Positions 53,951 through 62,749 of a DNA stretch of 64,000 bases are shown piece by piece. This DNA is from Rhynchopus sp. YZ270_cl-10 (lineage: Eukaryota > Euglenozoa > Diplonemea > Diplonemida > Diplonemidae). A model generated the notes under the pieces. It saw only the letters and a program-made list of their open reading frames with translations, searched no databases and was not told the origin of the DNA. The stretch lies in the NCBI GenBank assembly GCA_964035575.1, contig OZ037849.1, forward strand, positions 558,001-622,000, written 5' to 3'. The position numbers and the translations under genes were made by a program. The number at the start of each line of letters is the position of its first letter. Position 1 is the first letter of the stretch.

Positions 53951-54140
53951 TACTGTACTGTACTGTACTGTACTGTACTGTACTGTACTGTACTGTACTG
54001 TACTGTACTGTACTGTACTGTACTGTACTGTACTGTACTGTACTGTACTGTACTGTACTGTACTGTACTGTACTGTACTGTACTGTACTGTACTGTACTG
54101 TACTGTACTGTACTGTACTGTACTGTACTGTACTGTACTG
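53951..54140 (+). repeat. Pentamer satellite (TACTG)38 inside N
   Basis: 190 bp of perfect TACTG repeats (38 copies), followed by CTGAATAACGTTATTC palindromic sequence. The absence of base changes implies recent expansion or active homogenisation. Confidence 0.95.
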
Positions 54141-54542
54141 CTGAATAACGTTATTCCAAAATAACACTTGTTATAACGTTATCGATAACGTTATAACACC
54201 CACAGTATGTCTTATAATAGGCTAATATTGGGCTAATAGCCTATTATATGCCATCTTAGACGTAGGCTGCAGTCGGTGCTGTAACATACACCTCACTCAC
54301 GCTCATCAGTGAAAAACACAAGAGAAATAAGTTGTGTTGTGTCTGTAACGGAGTTGGCCTTAAATTTTGGATTTTTCGGATTTGTTTAACGGGTTAAGCC
54401 AGCTACCACCGTACCACCAGTGGTAGCTGGGAAGGACTGGAATAGGCTAATAAAATATTAGCCTATTCCAGTTTCATTAGCCTATTCTATAAGGCTTAAA
54501 TAGGCTAATATCCTATTAGGCTTTATTAGCTTATCAGCTATG

Positions 54543-54986
54543 GTATACTGTGTATACTGTGTATACTGTGTATACTGTGTATACTGTGTATACTGTGTAT
54601 ACTGTGTACACTGTGTATACTGTGTATACTGTGTATACTGTGTATACTGTGTATACTGTGTATACTGTGTACACTGTGTATACTGTGTATACTGTGTATA
54701 CTGTGTATACTGTGTACACTGTGTATACTGTGTATACTGTGTATACTGTGTATACTGTGTATACTGTGTACACTGTGTATACTGTGTATACTGTGTATAC
54801 TGTGTATACTGTGTATACTGTGTATACTGTGTATATTGTGTGTACTGTGTGTACTGTGTGTACTGTGTGTACTGTGTGTACTGTGTGTACTGTGTGTACT
54901 GTGTGTACTGTGTGTACTGTGTGTACTGTGTGTACTGTGTGTACTGTGTGTACTGTGTGTACTGTGTGTACTGTGTGTACTGTGTA
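54543..54986 (+). repeat. Nonamer satellite (TATACTGTG)n inside N
   Basis: About 49 copies. The left two thirds are mostly TATACTGTG with TACACTGTG at intervals; after about 54835 the unit changes to TGTACTGTG throughout. So two higher-order blocks were expanded separately. Element P holds only a few CTGTGTATAC-like units in the same context. Confidence 0.93.
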
Positions 54987-55158
54987 GTGCGGAAATTGAC
55001 CAAAAAATGAGAACTTGCCTGTCGCCACCCCATAATAAATGTTATTCGTATGTCATTCGCATCCTGTTCGCATTGGCCAATGCGAACAGGATGCGAATAC
55101 CCAATGCGAACAGGATGCGAATGATGCGAATGAGCCGTTCGCACGCTATGTATGCCTA

Positions 55159-56346
55159 GGGGGTCCGACTCCTAATAGACTTGTGTATAAAATTTCGTAC
55201 CAAAAACTCATTATTAAACTTCTGGTCATCTCCAAGGCAACTGCGAGTGAAAAACACCCTCAGAGTGGGTCACAGGGGGCCTGTGGGTCGAAAAACGACC
55301 CAGAAGCCACCCCAGAATACAAAAAAATGGAAAAAAATAGTGAAAAAACGGCTTTTTTCACGTTTTGGCCATGTTGGGCAAAATAGCGGTTTTTCAAGAA
55401 AAAAATCAAAAAACGGCATATTTTTTGACATCACAAAGCCTCCTTTGGCACAAATATACCCCAAAAGTGTCCTGTGAGTCCATTCCAACCTGTTTTGGGC
55501 ATATTTGACACTTTTGGAAGTGTTTTTTTGGTGTTTTTAGGTCAAAAAAACGTCAAAAAAATGCCTGTGACATGCCTGTGACACTTTGCACACCCCCTGT
55601 TACGGTCATAATTTTTTCGTTTTTTTACCTGAAACCCCCAAAATACCCCTCCCGGACCCCACATAGTCCCGAATATCCATCACACACCCACTCAGAGTGA
55701 GTAGAAGCACCCCAAAAAAAATATTTTTAAAAGTCCTAAAATTGTGCTTCAGTTTCGGCAGCATCCATGTTGAATTTTAGGGCTTTTAAAAATATTTTTT
55801 TTGGGGTGCTTCTACTCACTCTGAGTGGGTGTGTGATGGATATTCGGGACTATGTGGGGTCCGGGAGGGGTATTTTAGGGGTTTCAGGCAAAAAAACGAA
55901 AAAATTATGACCGTAACAGGGGGTGTGCAAAGTGTCACCAGTATGTCACCAGTTGATTTTGGGCCTTTTTTTGACCTAAAAACACCAAAAAAACACTTCC
56001 AAAAGTGTCAAATATGCCCAAAACAGGTTGGAATGGACTCACAGGACACTTTTGGGGTATATTTGTGCCAAAGGAGGCTTTGTGATGTCAAAAAATATGC
56101 CGTTTTTTGATTTTTTTCTTGAAAAACCGCTATTTTGCCCAACATGGCCAAAACGTGAAAAAAGCCGTTTTTTCACTATTTTTTTCCATTTTTTTGTATT
56201 CTGGGGTGGCTCCTGGGTCGTTTTTCGGCCCACAGGCCCTCTGTGACCCACTCTGAGGGTGTTTTTCACCCGCAGTTGCCTTGGAGATGACCAGAAGTTT
56301 AATAATGAGTTTTTGGTACGGTCATTTTACTCACAGTCGGACCCCC
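55159..56346. mobile_element. 1.19-kb palindromic element Pal2
   Basis: Inverted arms of about 575 bp with a few mismatches, around a spacer of about 30 bp (55741-55773). Tips GGGGGTCCGACT and its complement; TA at 55157-55158 (shared with N's right flank) and 56347-56348, then poly-C. It aligns with Pal1 along the arm (for example GTGAGTCCATTCC, TTTTGGCCATGTTGGG) but with much substitution. Confidence 0.85.
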
Positions 56347-56395
56347 TACCCCCCCCCCCCCCCCCATTTTTCAGTTGGATCATTTTACGGTACAG

Positions 56396-56590
56396 ATCTC
56401 ATACTTTGTCCGCCTGCGTTGAGACGGACTATGGCGGACTTTGAAAGCCCGCCATTGTCCGTCCCAAGTCCTCCAAAACCTGGGTGGACTTGAGACGGAC
56501 TTGACGGACTCAGTGAAAAGTCGGTCTGAACTCGGGCGGGTCTTTGTGGGATTTGTTTTGGCGGACTCATGCGGACTACAAAGTATGAGA
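56396..56590. mobile_element. Small TIR element M2
   Basis: TCTCATACTTTGT and ACAAAGTATGAGA are exact inverted ends. The interior holds GCGGACT and GAGACGGACT motifs in both orientations. About 195 bp, no coding frame. Confidence 0.65.
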
Positions 56591-56599
56591 TGGGTTACG

Positions 56600-56987
56600 C
56601 TGCAACTCCAGGAGGGGGAGGTGAGGGGAGGGAGGGCGGAGTGTGCAGCACTTTGTGCTCACGCGACACATGCAGCGGTGCTGCTCTGCAGCGTAGTGCT
56701 GCTTCTATGGAATATCACGCACCTGGTTGTAAGTAGCGAGAGAAGCAAGCGTGGGGATAAGATGGTGAGGAGAGTGTATGCTGCCACACCCTGTGGCCGT
56801 CCGAACCTTTGATACAAGATGTGCGTGTGCCCTGGGTGGGCCCGTTCGTCTTTCAAGGTTCCTTCTTCGGCCACTTGGTGTTGGTGTGCGGGTGGTCACG
56901 ATATTCTCTGAACACAAGGTTTGTGCAGGTTACATATCTGGCACAGGTGGCACAGTCTGTAGTCATACGCTATCGTTGCTTCCTATC
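56600..56987 (+). repeat. Duplicated block upstream of tRNA-Sec copy 1
   Basis: 56600-56900 repeats 46535-46830 (AAGTAGCGAGAGAAGCAAGC, CCTGTGGCCGTCCGAACC). 56899-56987 repeats 62513-62602 almost exactly and forms the 5' flank of both tRNA-Sec genes. Confidence 0.7.
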
Positions 56988-57074
56988 GCCGTGATGATAT
57001 CAACTGGTGTTGGTTGCAGACTTCAAATCTGTAGGCGGGGTGACCCGCAGCGGTTCGATTCCGCCTTCGCGGTG
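56988..57074 (+). tRNA. Selenocysteine tRNA (anticodon TCA), copy 1
   Basis: 87 bases that fold as eukaryotic tRNA-Sec. There is a 9-bp acceptor stem (GCCGTGATG with CTTCGCGGT, containing one U-U), a 6-bp D stem (ATCAAC/GTTGGT) with a 4-base loop TGGT, and a 5-bp anticodon stem with loop CTTCAAA (anticodon TCA). A long variable arm has GCGGG pairing with CCCGC, and a 4-bp T stem encloses TTCGATT. The 9/4 split and 6-bp D stem set it apart from suppressor or serine tRNAs. Discriminator G, then C and a T5 run as a pol III stop. The product carries Ser converted to Sec for UGA decoding in selenoproteins. Confidence 0.95.
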
Positions 57075-57080
57075 CTTTTT
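57075..57080 (+). terminator. Pol III T-run terminator of tRNA-Sec copy 1
   Basis: CTTTTT directly follows the discriminator base; the same run follows copy 2 at 62691-62695. Confidence 0.8.
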
Positions 57081-57289
57081 GTTTGCCTCAACAGTGGTGC
57101 GTTTTTGTGCCAAGACCCAACACCTTTGCACCCCTGTGGGAGCGATCTGTCAAAAGAAGGCTGAAAAACGGTGTTTTGAGCAGTTTGAAGCACTTTCATG
57201 TTTTTCCTGCTGACACCTCACTTTTCCCTTTGTCATTTTTTTACCCCAAGCATCCGGAGCTGCATTGTGTGTAGTTTGATTGGCTGTCT

Positions 57290-57566
57290 TGAACCCACCT
57301 CCACAAGGATGGAAAGGTGCCATCCAAGTTTGCTTCCCTTTCCTGCAGCTTGCCTGGGTAACTCCTCGCGGGAAGATAGGTCAAGGTAGATGCACCTCTC
57401 TTAGTGAGTTGGCAAATGGTACCGCTGTGGCTTTTCACGAAGAGTTCTCGCTCTTGTTTTTGAAAATGTCAACATATCGTGTTTCCCTCACAAACACCAC
57501 CCCACCCCTCTTCTACCTGCCCTCCCCACACAGCTGTCCCCACAGAACAAAGTTACTCCCCTCAAC
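57290..57566 (+). promoter_or_regulatory. Leader region of the Ubl-WD40 gene, duplicated at 58640-58965
   Basis: From GAACCCACCTCCACAA to the C-rich tract ending CCCCACACAG, this region is repeated downstream of the gene with moderate divergence (GCTGTGGCTTTT, TGTCAACATATC, ACCCCACCCC). Acceptor-like AGs lie 20-40 bases before the start. Conservation of the leader suggests that it carries expression signals. Confidence 0.6.
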
Positions 57567-58646
57567 ATGGACATCACAGGACACTTCGAATCTGCAAGCT
57601 GTGTGATAGAAGTGGACGGGAGCGCCACCCTTGCAGAGGTGAAGGGGAAGCTTGTTGCGGAGCTTGGCGTGACACGTGCTCGGCATGTTGGTGTGCGGAT
57701 GAAAGGCGGTGGCGACATCGGCAACGACGACTTGCGCATCTGCGACACGGAGATGGATGAGGGATGTGCCGTTGAGCTGTACTACACTGGTGCCAACATC
57801 ACTCCTGGGGTGATACAAGGTTTGGAGGACACCTTCTCTTTCACACTCTCACCGTGCGATCGGTACCTTGCAGTGATGTGTGATGATATGTCTGTCTTCA
57901 ACACAGAAACACACGCGATGCTGTGGCGCATCCCTTGCGACTATTCCCGCAACCCAGCGTTCTCACCGTGCAGTGAGTGGATCTCATCTGTCAACAAGGA
58001 CACGCAGTGCGCTGAAGTACATCATGTGAAGACAGGTGCATTGAAGCACTCCTTTGGAGATACAGGTGATGAGACGAAGGCCACGGCATGGTCACCCTGC
58101 GGAACAAAGCTGTTGTCGTGCTGCAAGGACAAGGGTTTGCAGGTGTGGGACATTGCAACAGGCGTTGTTGTGCATGAATGGGACCACATTGTGGAGTGCT
58201 GCTACGTCATGGTTGTAACAGGCGACAGGGTGGCGATGTATGGCTCCAACAACAAAAATATCACTGTGTGGGACTACACGACAGGGGTGGAGGTGCTTGA
58301 GATGACTTCTTCTTATGTTGTTGATTATTTGGCACTGTCACCAAACCAGCGTTTCATTGCAGCGTGTTGCACCAATGGTGTACTCGTCTGGAACATTGAA
58401 ACAGGTGAATGTGTGTGTGAAGTCGTCGCATCGAACGACTGGGTCGATGTTGCTGTGTCCAACGACGTTGTTGCTGCCTACTCCTCCAAGACGTTGTGCG
58501 TGTGGTCCATTTCAACAGGGGAGAAACTGCTAAGTCGTGAATTTGATAACAGCGAGTCTTGCGGTCTTGCAATCAGCAGCTGTGGCGGTGTGGTGATGTG
58601 CGGGAATGAGAGTGTTGAGATTCTCGACGTCTCACGCCTGTTTTGA
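57567..58646 (+). CDS. Ubiquitin-like / WD40-repeat protein
   Basis: A 359-aa protein. Residues 1-75 resemble a ubiquitin-like beta-grasp domain (ATLAEVKGKLVAELGV, MKGGGDIGNDDLRICDTEMD then GCAVELYY, matching the L...D..L..y.i..g..i.l end of the fold). No C-terminal GG cleavage site follows, so the domain is an integral interaction module. Residues about 85-359 contain WD-type repeats: GLQVWDIATGVVVHEW, ITVWDYTTGVEVLEM, GVLVWNIETGECVCEV and LCVWSISTGEKL are clear, and earlier ones are weaker. That suggests a five- to seven-bladed propeller. A scaffold or ubiquitin-pathway adaptor role is inferred. The following repeat of its leader suggests that it was once a tandem unit. Confidence 0.8.
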   Translation: MDITGHFESASCVIEVDGSATLAEVKGKLVAELGVTRARHVGVRMKGGGDIGNDDLRICDTEMDEGCAVELYYTGANITPGVIQGLEDTFSFTLSPCDRYLAVMCDDMSVFNTETHAMLWRIPCDYSRNPAFSPCSEWISSVNKDTQCAEVHHVKTGALKHSFGDTGDETKATAWSPCGTKLLSCCKDKGLQVWDIATGVVVHEWDHIVECCYVMVVTGDRVAMYGSNNKNITVWDYTTGVEVLEMTSSYVVDYLALSPNQRFIAACCTNGVLVWNIETGECVCEVVASNDWVDVAVSNDVVAAYSSKTLCVWSISTGEKLLSREFDNSESCGLAISSCGGVVMCGNESVEILDVSRLF

Positions 58647-60368
58647 ACCCACCTCCACAACGGAAAGGCGCCATCTATTTTTGCTTCCCTTTTCCCGCAC
58701 CTAGCCCTGGGTCACTCCATGCAGGAAGATACAAATGATAGATGCATGCACATATCTCGTGTGGGGGGTGGATATGTCAATAGAGAGAACGCCGTTCCGC
58801 TGTGGCTTTTGCACACGCGAAGCACAACCACCCTCGCAAGCATGGTGTGGGAAGGTGCACCTCTATCTGTTATCTCTCTTGTTTTTTGACAATGCCAACA
58901 TATCATGTTCCCTTCACAAAACCCCACCCCACCCCACCCCACCCCGCTTCCCACAGCAACCTTTTTGCACTTTTTTTCTGATCTGACTTTCTCTTCCATT
59001 GTTCAGTAGCATAGAACATTCTGTGCACGACAGAACCAAAGCGATGGGTGCACACGGTGCGAAACTGTTAGAACAGACTCGGTTTTGTTGGGTCGGGGCA
59101 ATGGGAGTTTCCAACAGGGTTTTGGGGAGGGTAAGAGAACCCGTGTAGGGTGTGCTGGTGGGGTGTCGTGCTTTGGGTGGGCAGTGGACACAGAAGCGAG
59201 AAGTGAGCAGTGAGGAGAGTGTATGCTGCCCCACACCCTGTGGCCGTCCGAACCTTTTGATACAAGATGTGCGCGAGCCCAGGGTGGGTCCGTTCGTCTT
59301 TCAAGGTTCCTTCTTCGGCCACTTGGTGTTGGTGTTGGGTGGTCTGTTGAAGACACCCGACTTGATTTGGGGACAGGAAGGGGATTAGACGAGGTGCATC
59401 AGTTGTTCGCAATGCCTTGGGGTAATGCTGGGGAAGCAAAGCAACTGTGTTGCAGGGTGAGGGGGGCAGGGGACCATCAAATATAAGAAGAGTGCTGAAG
59501 GACTCTGGGGGCATGCGGATGACAAACGATCATCTGCGGAGTGTAACAGCAGCCCGAAACTTCCACAGCCCAATCCGACTTCCTCTTCCGACCCTTTGTC
59601 TTGGAGTTTGCAACCCAGTACCCAGTGCCCAGTCACAGTACGTATGGGTGGGATTTGGCCTGCACGGTCCTATCCGCGCCTATCCGCGGGGTAAAAATCA
59701 GGTGGAATCTGTACTTTCAGGTTTTCAGAAAAAATACAAAGAAACAACTGATTCTACAGGGGTTGAAGGAAGGTGTATGGAAAACAACAACAACAAAAAC
59801 AGCTAATTGCTAAGAATAAAAATCGGGATGTGCTGTGGAAAACCCCGCACTAAAACCACCATAGCCTCCTGGCGATTTGGTGGATGGTGCTGATGCGCCT
59901 GGTGATCGACGACGTGTTGTCATCTGTGGATTCTGTGTTCCTTCCGCACTGCTCCGACGACCACGATGAGGAAGGCCTGTGGACAGCAATGAGCTGGAAC
60001 ACGCCGAGTCGGCCTCTACCGACATCGAGCACATGGTTCTCGAGCCTGCCGAGCCTACGTCCAACACCGCCGTCGAGCAGATGGTGGACGAGGAGGAGTG
60101 TGACGACAGCCCAGCGTTTCACGTGCAGTGAGTCCCAGTAGTTCTGGCAGCGTACGAAGATCGTTTTCGCATAGCTGCAGAAGAGCAGAGTGCTGGTCGT
60201 GTTGTAGATTATTTCCACAGGGTGGAGTTCCAGGAGCGTGGGTCCCCCGTATCCACAGCATGCTGCGTGCACATCCCGTTTTTTTTCTGATAGCAATTAC
60301 TTGTTTTGTTTCACCCCATTTTTTCAACCACTCCTCCACAAGAACACAGGTAACTGACGGGAGGGGAG
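58647..60368 (+). other. Duplicated fragments between Ubl-WD40 and cyclase copy 3
   Basis: 58640-58965 is an extra copy of the Ubl-WD40 leader with no gene behind it. 59200-59480 repeats 46690-46975. 59798-60303 is U-family element copy 2. The last 30 bases are the cyclase leader with AAGAACACAG. No gene is supported. Confidence 0.6.
59798..60303 (+). mobile_element. U-family element copy 2
   Basis: Bounded by AGCTAATTGCTAAG and ATAGCAATTACTTG as inverted ends. The interior is co-linear with copy 3, including LPHCS-like and EEE/DD acidic stretches, with indels. It ends immediately before the leader of cyclase copy 3. Confidence 0.65.
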
Positions 60369-62162
60369 ATGGGGATGCAGTGTCTCAATGGCGTGCTCTC
60401 CTTGGACGGGACACTGAGCAGGAAAAAGAAGGAGCTGCGCACACAGTTCTTCATCTTTGCCTGTGTGGGTTCGTTGGCAAATGTAGTTTCATTAGTGTCG
60501 ACTTTTGATGCACAACTAAGAGTGCCCATAGCTTTAGTGGGGACACTGATCCTCATACTTGGGTTCAGCATTGTGATCTGTGCAGTGCTGTGCAGGGTTC
60601 CGTTGACAACAAGGGTGGTGGTGGGCACGCTGTACATGATCACAAGTGGAATGCTGATGTGGGATTTGAGTTCCCGAACAATCGCCCAAGAATCGTGGCC
60701 TCTCCTCGTGCTCATCATCGACATGCTGCTTGTGATGCAGGTGCCTAAGGTGTACAGTCTCGGGCTTGTGGGTTTCATTATCATGTGGTTGTTGGTGCTT
60801 GGTGTTGAGGAGAGCTTCAGGTTTGGTCTGTTCGAACTGCCCGGTTTGGCGCCACAGGAGGGTGAGTTCGGACGGCTGCATTACTTGAAAGAGACGTTTG
60901 ACTGTGAGACACCACCCTGTCCAGTACCCTTTCCTTCGCCTCCTCTATTAACTGCAGTAGCCGTGTTTGTGATTGACTTCATCGTGACACGTGGTTTCGC
61001 ACATGAGGTGCTGAAGGAGCAGGCAGCAATGGAGCGGACGATCAACGCTGTGCAGGAGATTGCCTCACTCCTGGCAAGGTACGACGTGGAGAAGGTGGCG
61101 GAGCTGCTGGAGGAGCATGAACATGAGCTGCCTGAGGGGATGACGGTGGCACTGCGTGCGTTGGAGAAGAACCTGCGGTCGTACAAAGCGTACCTGCCAC
61201 AGACGTGTCTGCTTGGGGATGAAGACAGCGAAGTTGCGCACCCTGAACACGTCAGTTCAGAAGGCACAGAACATGATTGTGCAGAGCAAACTGCATCTTC
61301 TGAGAGTGGTTCCACAAATGTAAGCTTGCCTGCTGCAATTGTCCGGAACGTTGCTTTGGGGCTCACGTCTGTGAAGGCGACTCTGTTGACGGTGAACATC
61401 AAAGACACGTTGCGTCTGGTGGAGCAGGACAGTGCACACTTCTCCTCCTTCTTCACAACTCTTCTTCTGAAGACGTTGCAGGCAACAGAGTCATACCGTG
61501 GGATGGTGGACGTGTTTGTCGGTGACAGGGTGCACTGCTCGTTCAACACGTCAAGGCAGTGTGCAAACCACGCCACCTCAGCACTGCACACAGCAAGAAT
61601 GCTGTTGAGGGGGTTGAAGCTGTCGCAGGTGAACATCGGTGTTGCATCTGGGAAGGTGCTGCGTGGTGACATGGGGTGTGAAGTGATGCGCCGCTTCAGC
61701 ATGGTGGGCACACTTGTGCGTGACGTGCATGGGATGGAACGTGCAGGACGTATCCTTGGCTGTGACGTGCTCTGCAACCGTATGTGCTTCAGCGATGCTG
61801 AGTGTGAACACGAGATGCGCCTGATTCCGTGCAAGGTGGAAGTGTCTGCAACCTCTGACACACCTGAAGTGGTTGCCGAGCTTCTGCCTGGCAACGAAGA
61901 AGCCGAACATGAGACTGAAGAGTGGATGTACCAGATCGGGAAGAACGGTGAGTGGGATCAGTACAACACAACAGTGCGGAAGTACCTGAAAGGCGATGTG
62001 TCTGCAGCAGCGGTTGAAGACGCTGGACAGGGTTGTCCTTGTGAACGGAGCCCTTTGAACGTGCATCCCTCGACAGTCAAGGGTGGGCTTCTGAGTGTGG
62101 CCTTGGCATGCACGACTGCTGTGGGAGGGAACAGAGTGTCGCTTTGCAACCTTTACAGGTGA
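60369..62162 (+). CDS. Six-helix membrane protein with degenerate class III cyclase domain, copy 3
   Basis: A 597-aa protein. Helices at about 25-46, 53-75, 80-98, 108-125, 129-148 and 191-210. A helical linker then reads NAVQEIASLLARYDVEKVAE and ends in NLRSYKAYLPQTCL (268-281). The cyclase-homology domain is at about 328-475. Conserved features are VGDRVHCSF (second metal-site Asp, D386) and IGVASGKVLRGDMG. Lost features are the first metal-site Asp (ATLLTVNIKD has N343) and the Asn/Arg transition-state pair (the usual VN.A.R is VRDVHGMER). Catalysis is therefore doubtful; a pseudo-cyclase sensor or partner is more likely. The family match is clear; the function is inferred. Confidence 0.87.
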   Translation: MGMQCLNGVLSLDGTLSRKKKELRTQFFIFACVGSLANVVSLVSTFDAQLRVPIALVGTLILILGFSIVICAVLCRVPLTTRVVVGTLYMITSGMLMWDLSSRTIAQESWPLLVLIIDMLLVMQVPKVYSLGLVGFIIMWLLVLGVEESFRFGLFELPGLAPQEGEFGRLHYLKETFDCETPPCPVPFPSPPLLTAVAVFVIDFIVTRGFAHEVLKEQAAMERTINAVQEIASLLARYDVEKVAELLEEHEHELPEGMTVALRALEKNLRSYKAYLPQTCLLGDEDSEVAHPEHVSSEGTEHDCAEQTASSESGSTNVSLPAAIVRNVALGLTSVKATLLTVNIKDTLRLVEQDSAHFSSFFTTLLLKTLQATESYRGMVDVFVGDRVHCSFNTSRQCANHATSALHTARMLLRGLKLSQVNIGVASGKVLRGDMGCEVMRRFSMVGTLVRDVHGMERAGRILGCDVLCNRMCFSDAECEHEMRLIPCKVEVSATSDTPEVVAELLPGNEEAEHETEEWMYQIGKNGEWDQYNTTVRKYLKGDVSAAAVEDAGQGCPCERSPLNVHPSTVKGGLLSVALACTTAVGGNRVSLCNLYR

Positions 62163-62326
62163 GTGTGAGGACACGTTTGGAGAGGACGGTCCTCTGTGGG
62201 GTATTGGGATCATGCTTCTTGCTGTGGAGGTGTTGTTCATACGATGCCGGCACTGGTGTTACCATCAGGGTCATGCAAGGTACATTTTTGTGACTTTCCA
62301 TCTGGCCCACACCAGACACGGTGAAG

Positions 62327-62602
62327 TTTGGCACCTCCAACCTTTGTGTTGAGTGTATGCACGTGAGGATTATTCATCTTTCAATTTCATGCTCATCTCT
62401 CTTAGTTTGCTTCGGCAACGTTAAAAGCACCCATTTGCACCCCCTCTTCTTCCTACCACTTTCTTAGTGAACCCACCTCTTCGGCCACTTGGTGTTGGTG
62501 TGCGGGGTGGTCACGGTATTCTCTGAACACAAGGTTTGTGCAGGTTACATATCTGGCACAGGTGGCACAGTCTGTAGTCATACGCTATCGATGCCTCCTA
62601 TC
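62327..62602 (+). repeat. Duplicated blocks joining cyclase copy 3 to tRNA-Sec copy 2
   Basis: 62200-62475 repeats the flank at 46100-46400. From 62476 a new junction (CTTCGGCCACTTGGTGTTGG) joins it to the 5' flank of tRNA-Sec seen at 56860-56987. The junction is different from that upstream of copy 1, so blocks were recombined. Confidence 0.65.
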
Positions 62603-62689
62603 GCCGTGATGATATCAACTGGTGTTGGTTGCAGACTTCAAATCTGTAGGCGGGGTGACCCGCAGCGGTTCGATTCCGCCTTCGCGGTG
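62603..62689 (+). tRNA. Selenocysteine tRNA (anticodon TCA), copy 2
   Basis: Identical to copy 1 over all 87 bases by eye, with the same CTTTTT stop. The 5' flank (62513-62602) differs from copy 1 at only a few bases, so the copies arose by recent segmental duplication, and both could be expressed. Confidence 0.95.
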
Positions 62690-62749
62690 CTTTTTGTTTG
62701 CCTCAAAAGTGGTCCATTTTGTGCCGGAAAACAACAATAACAACTAGAA

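Larger units (their letters stand above)
50166..55156. mobile_element. Element N, about 1.5 kb plus nested W
   Basis: Tips are GGCATACATAGCGTGCGAA (left, interrupted by W after GGCA plus TA) and its complement at about 55138-55156, with TA at 50164-50165 and 55157-55158. Subterminal arms hold dozens of ATTCGCAT/ATGCGAAT units. The interior holds a TACTG array, an ATTAGCCTATT-rich palindromic stretch (about 54200-54530), a nonamer array and a segment shared with element P. No transposase frame is seen outside W, so N is non-autonomous. Confidence 0.8.

Noticed and set aside
53730-54167. Open frames with repeated YSTVQ or YCTVL
   Set aside because: A 5-bp satellite read in all frames; no coding signal.
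54482-55144. Long open frames of repeated YTQ, VYT or YCV residues
   Set aside because: They are translations of the 9-bp satellite, open only because the period is a multiple of three.
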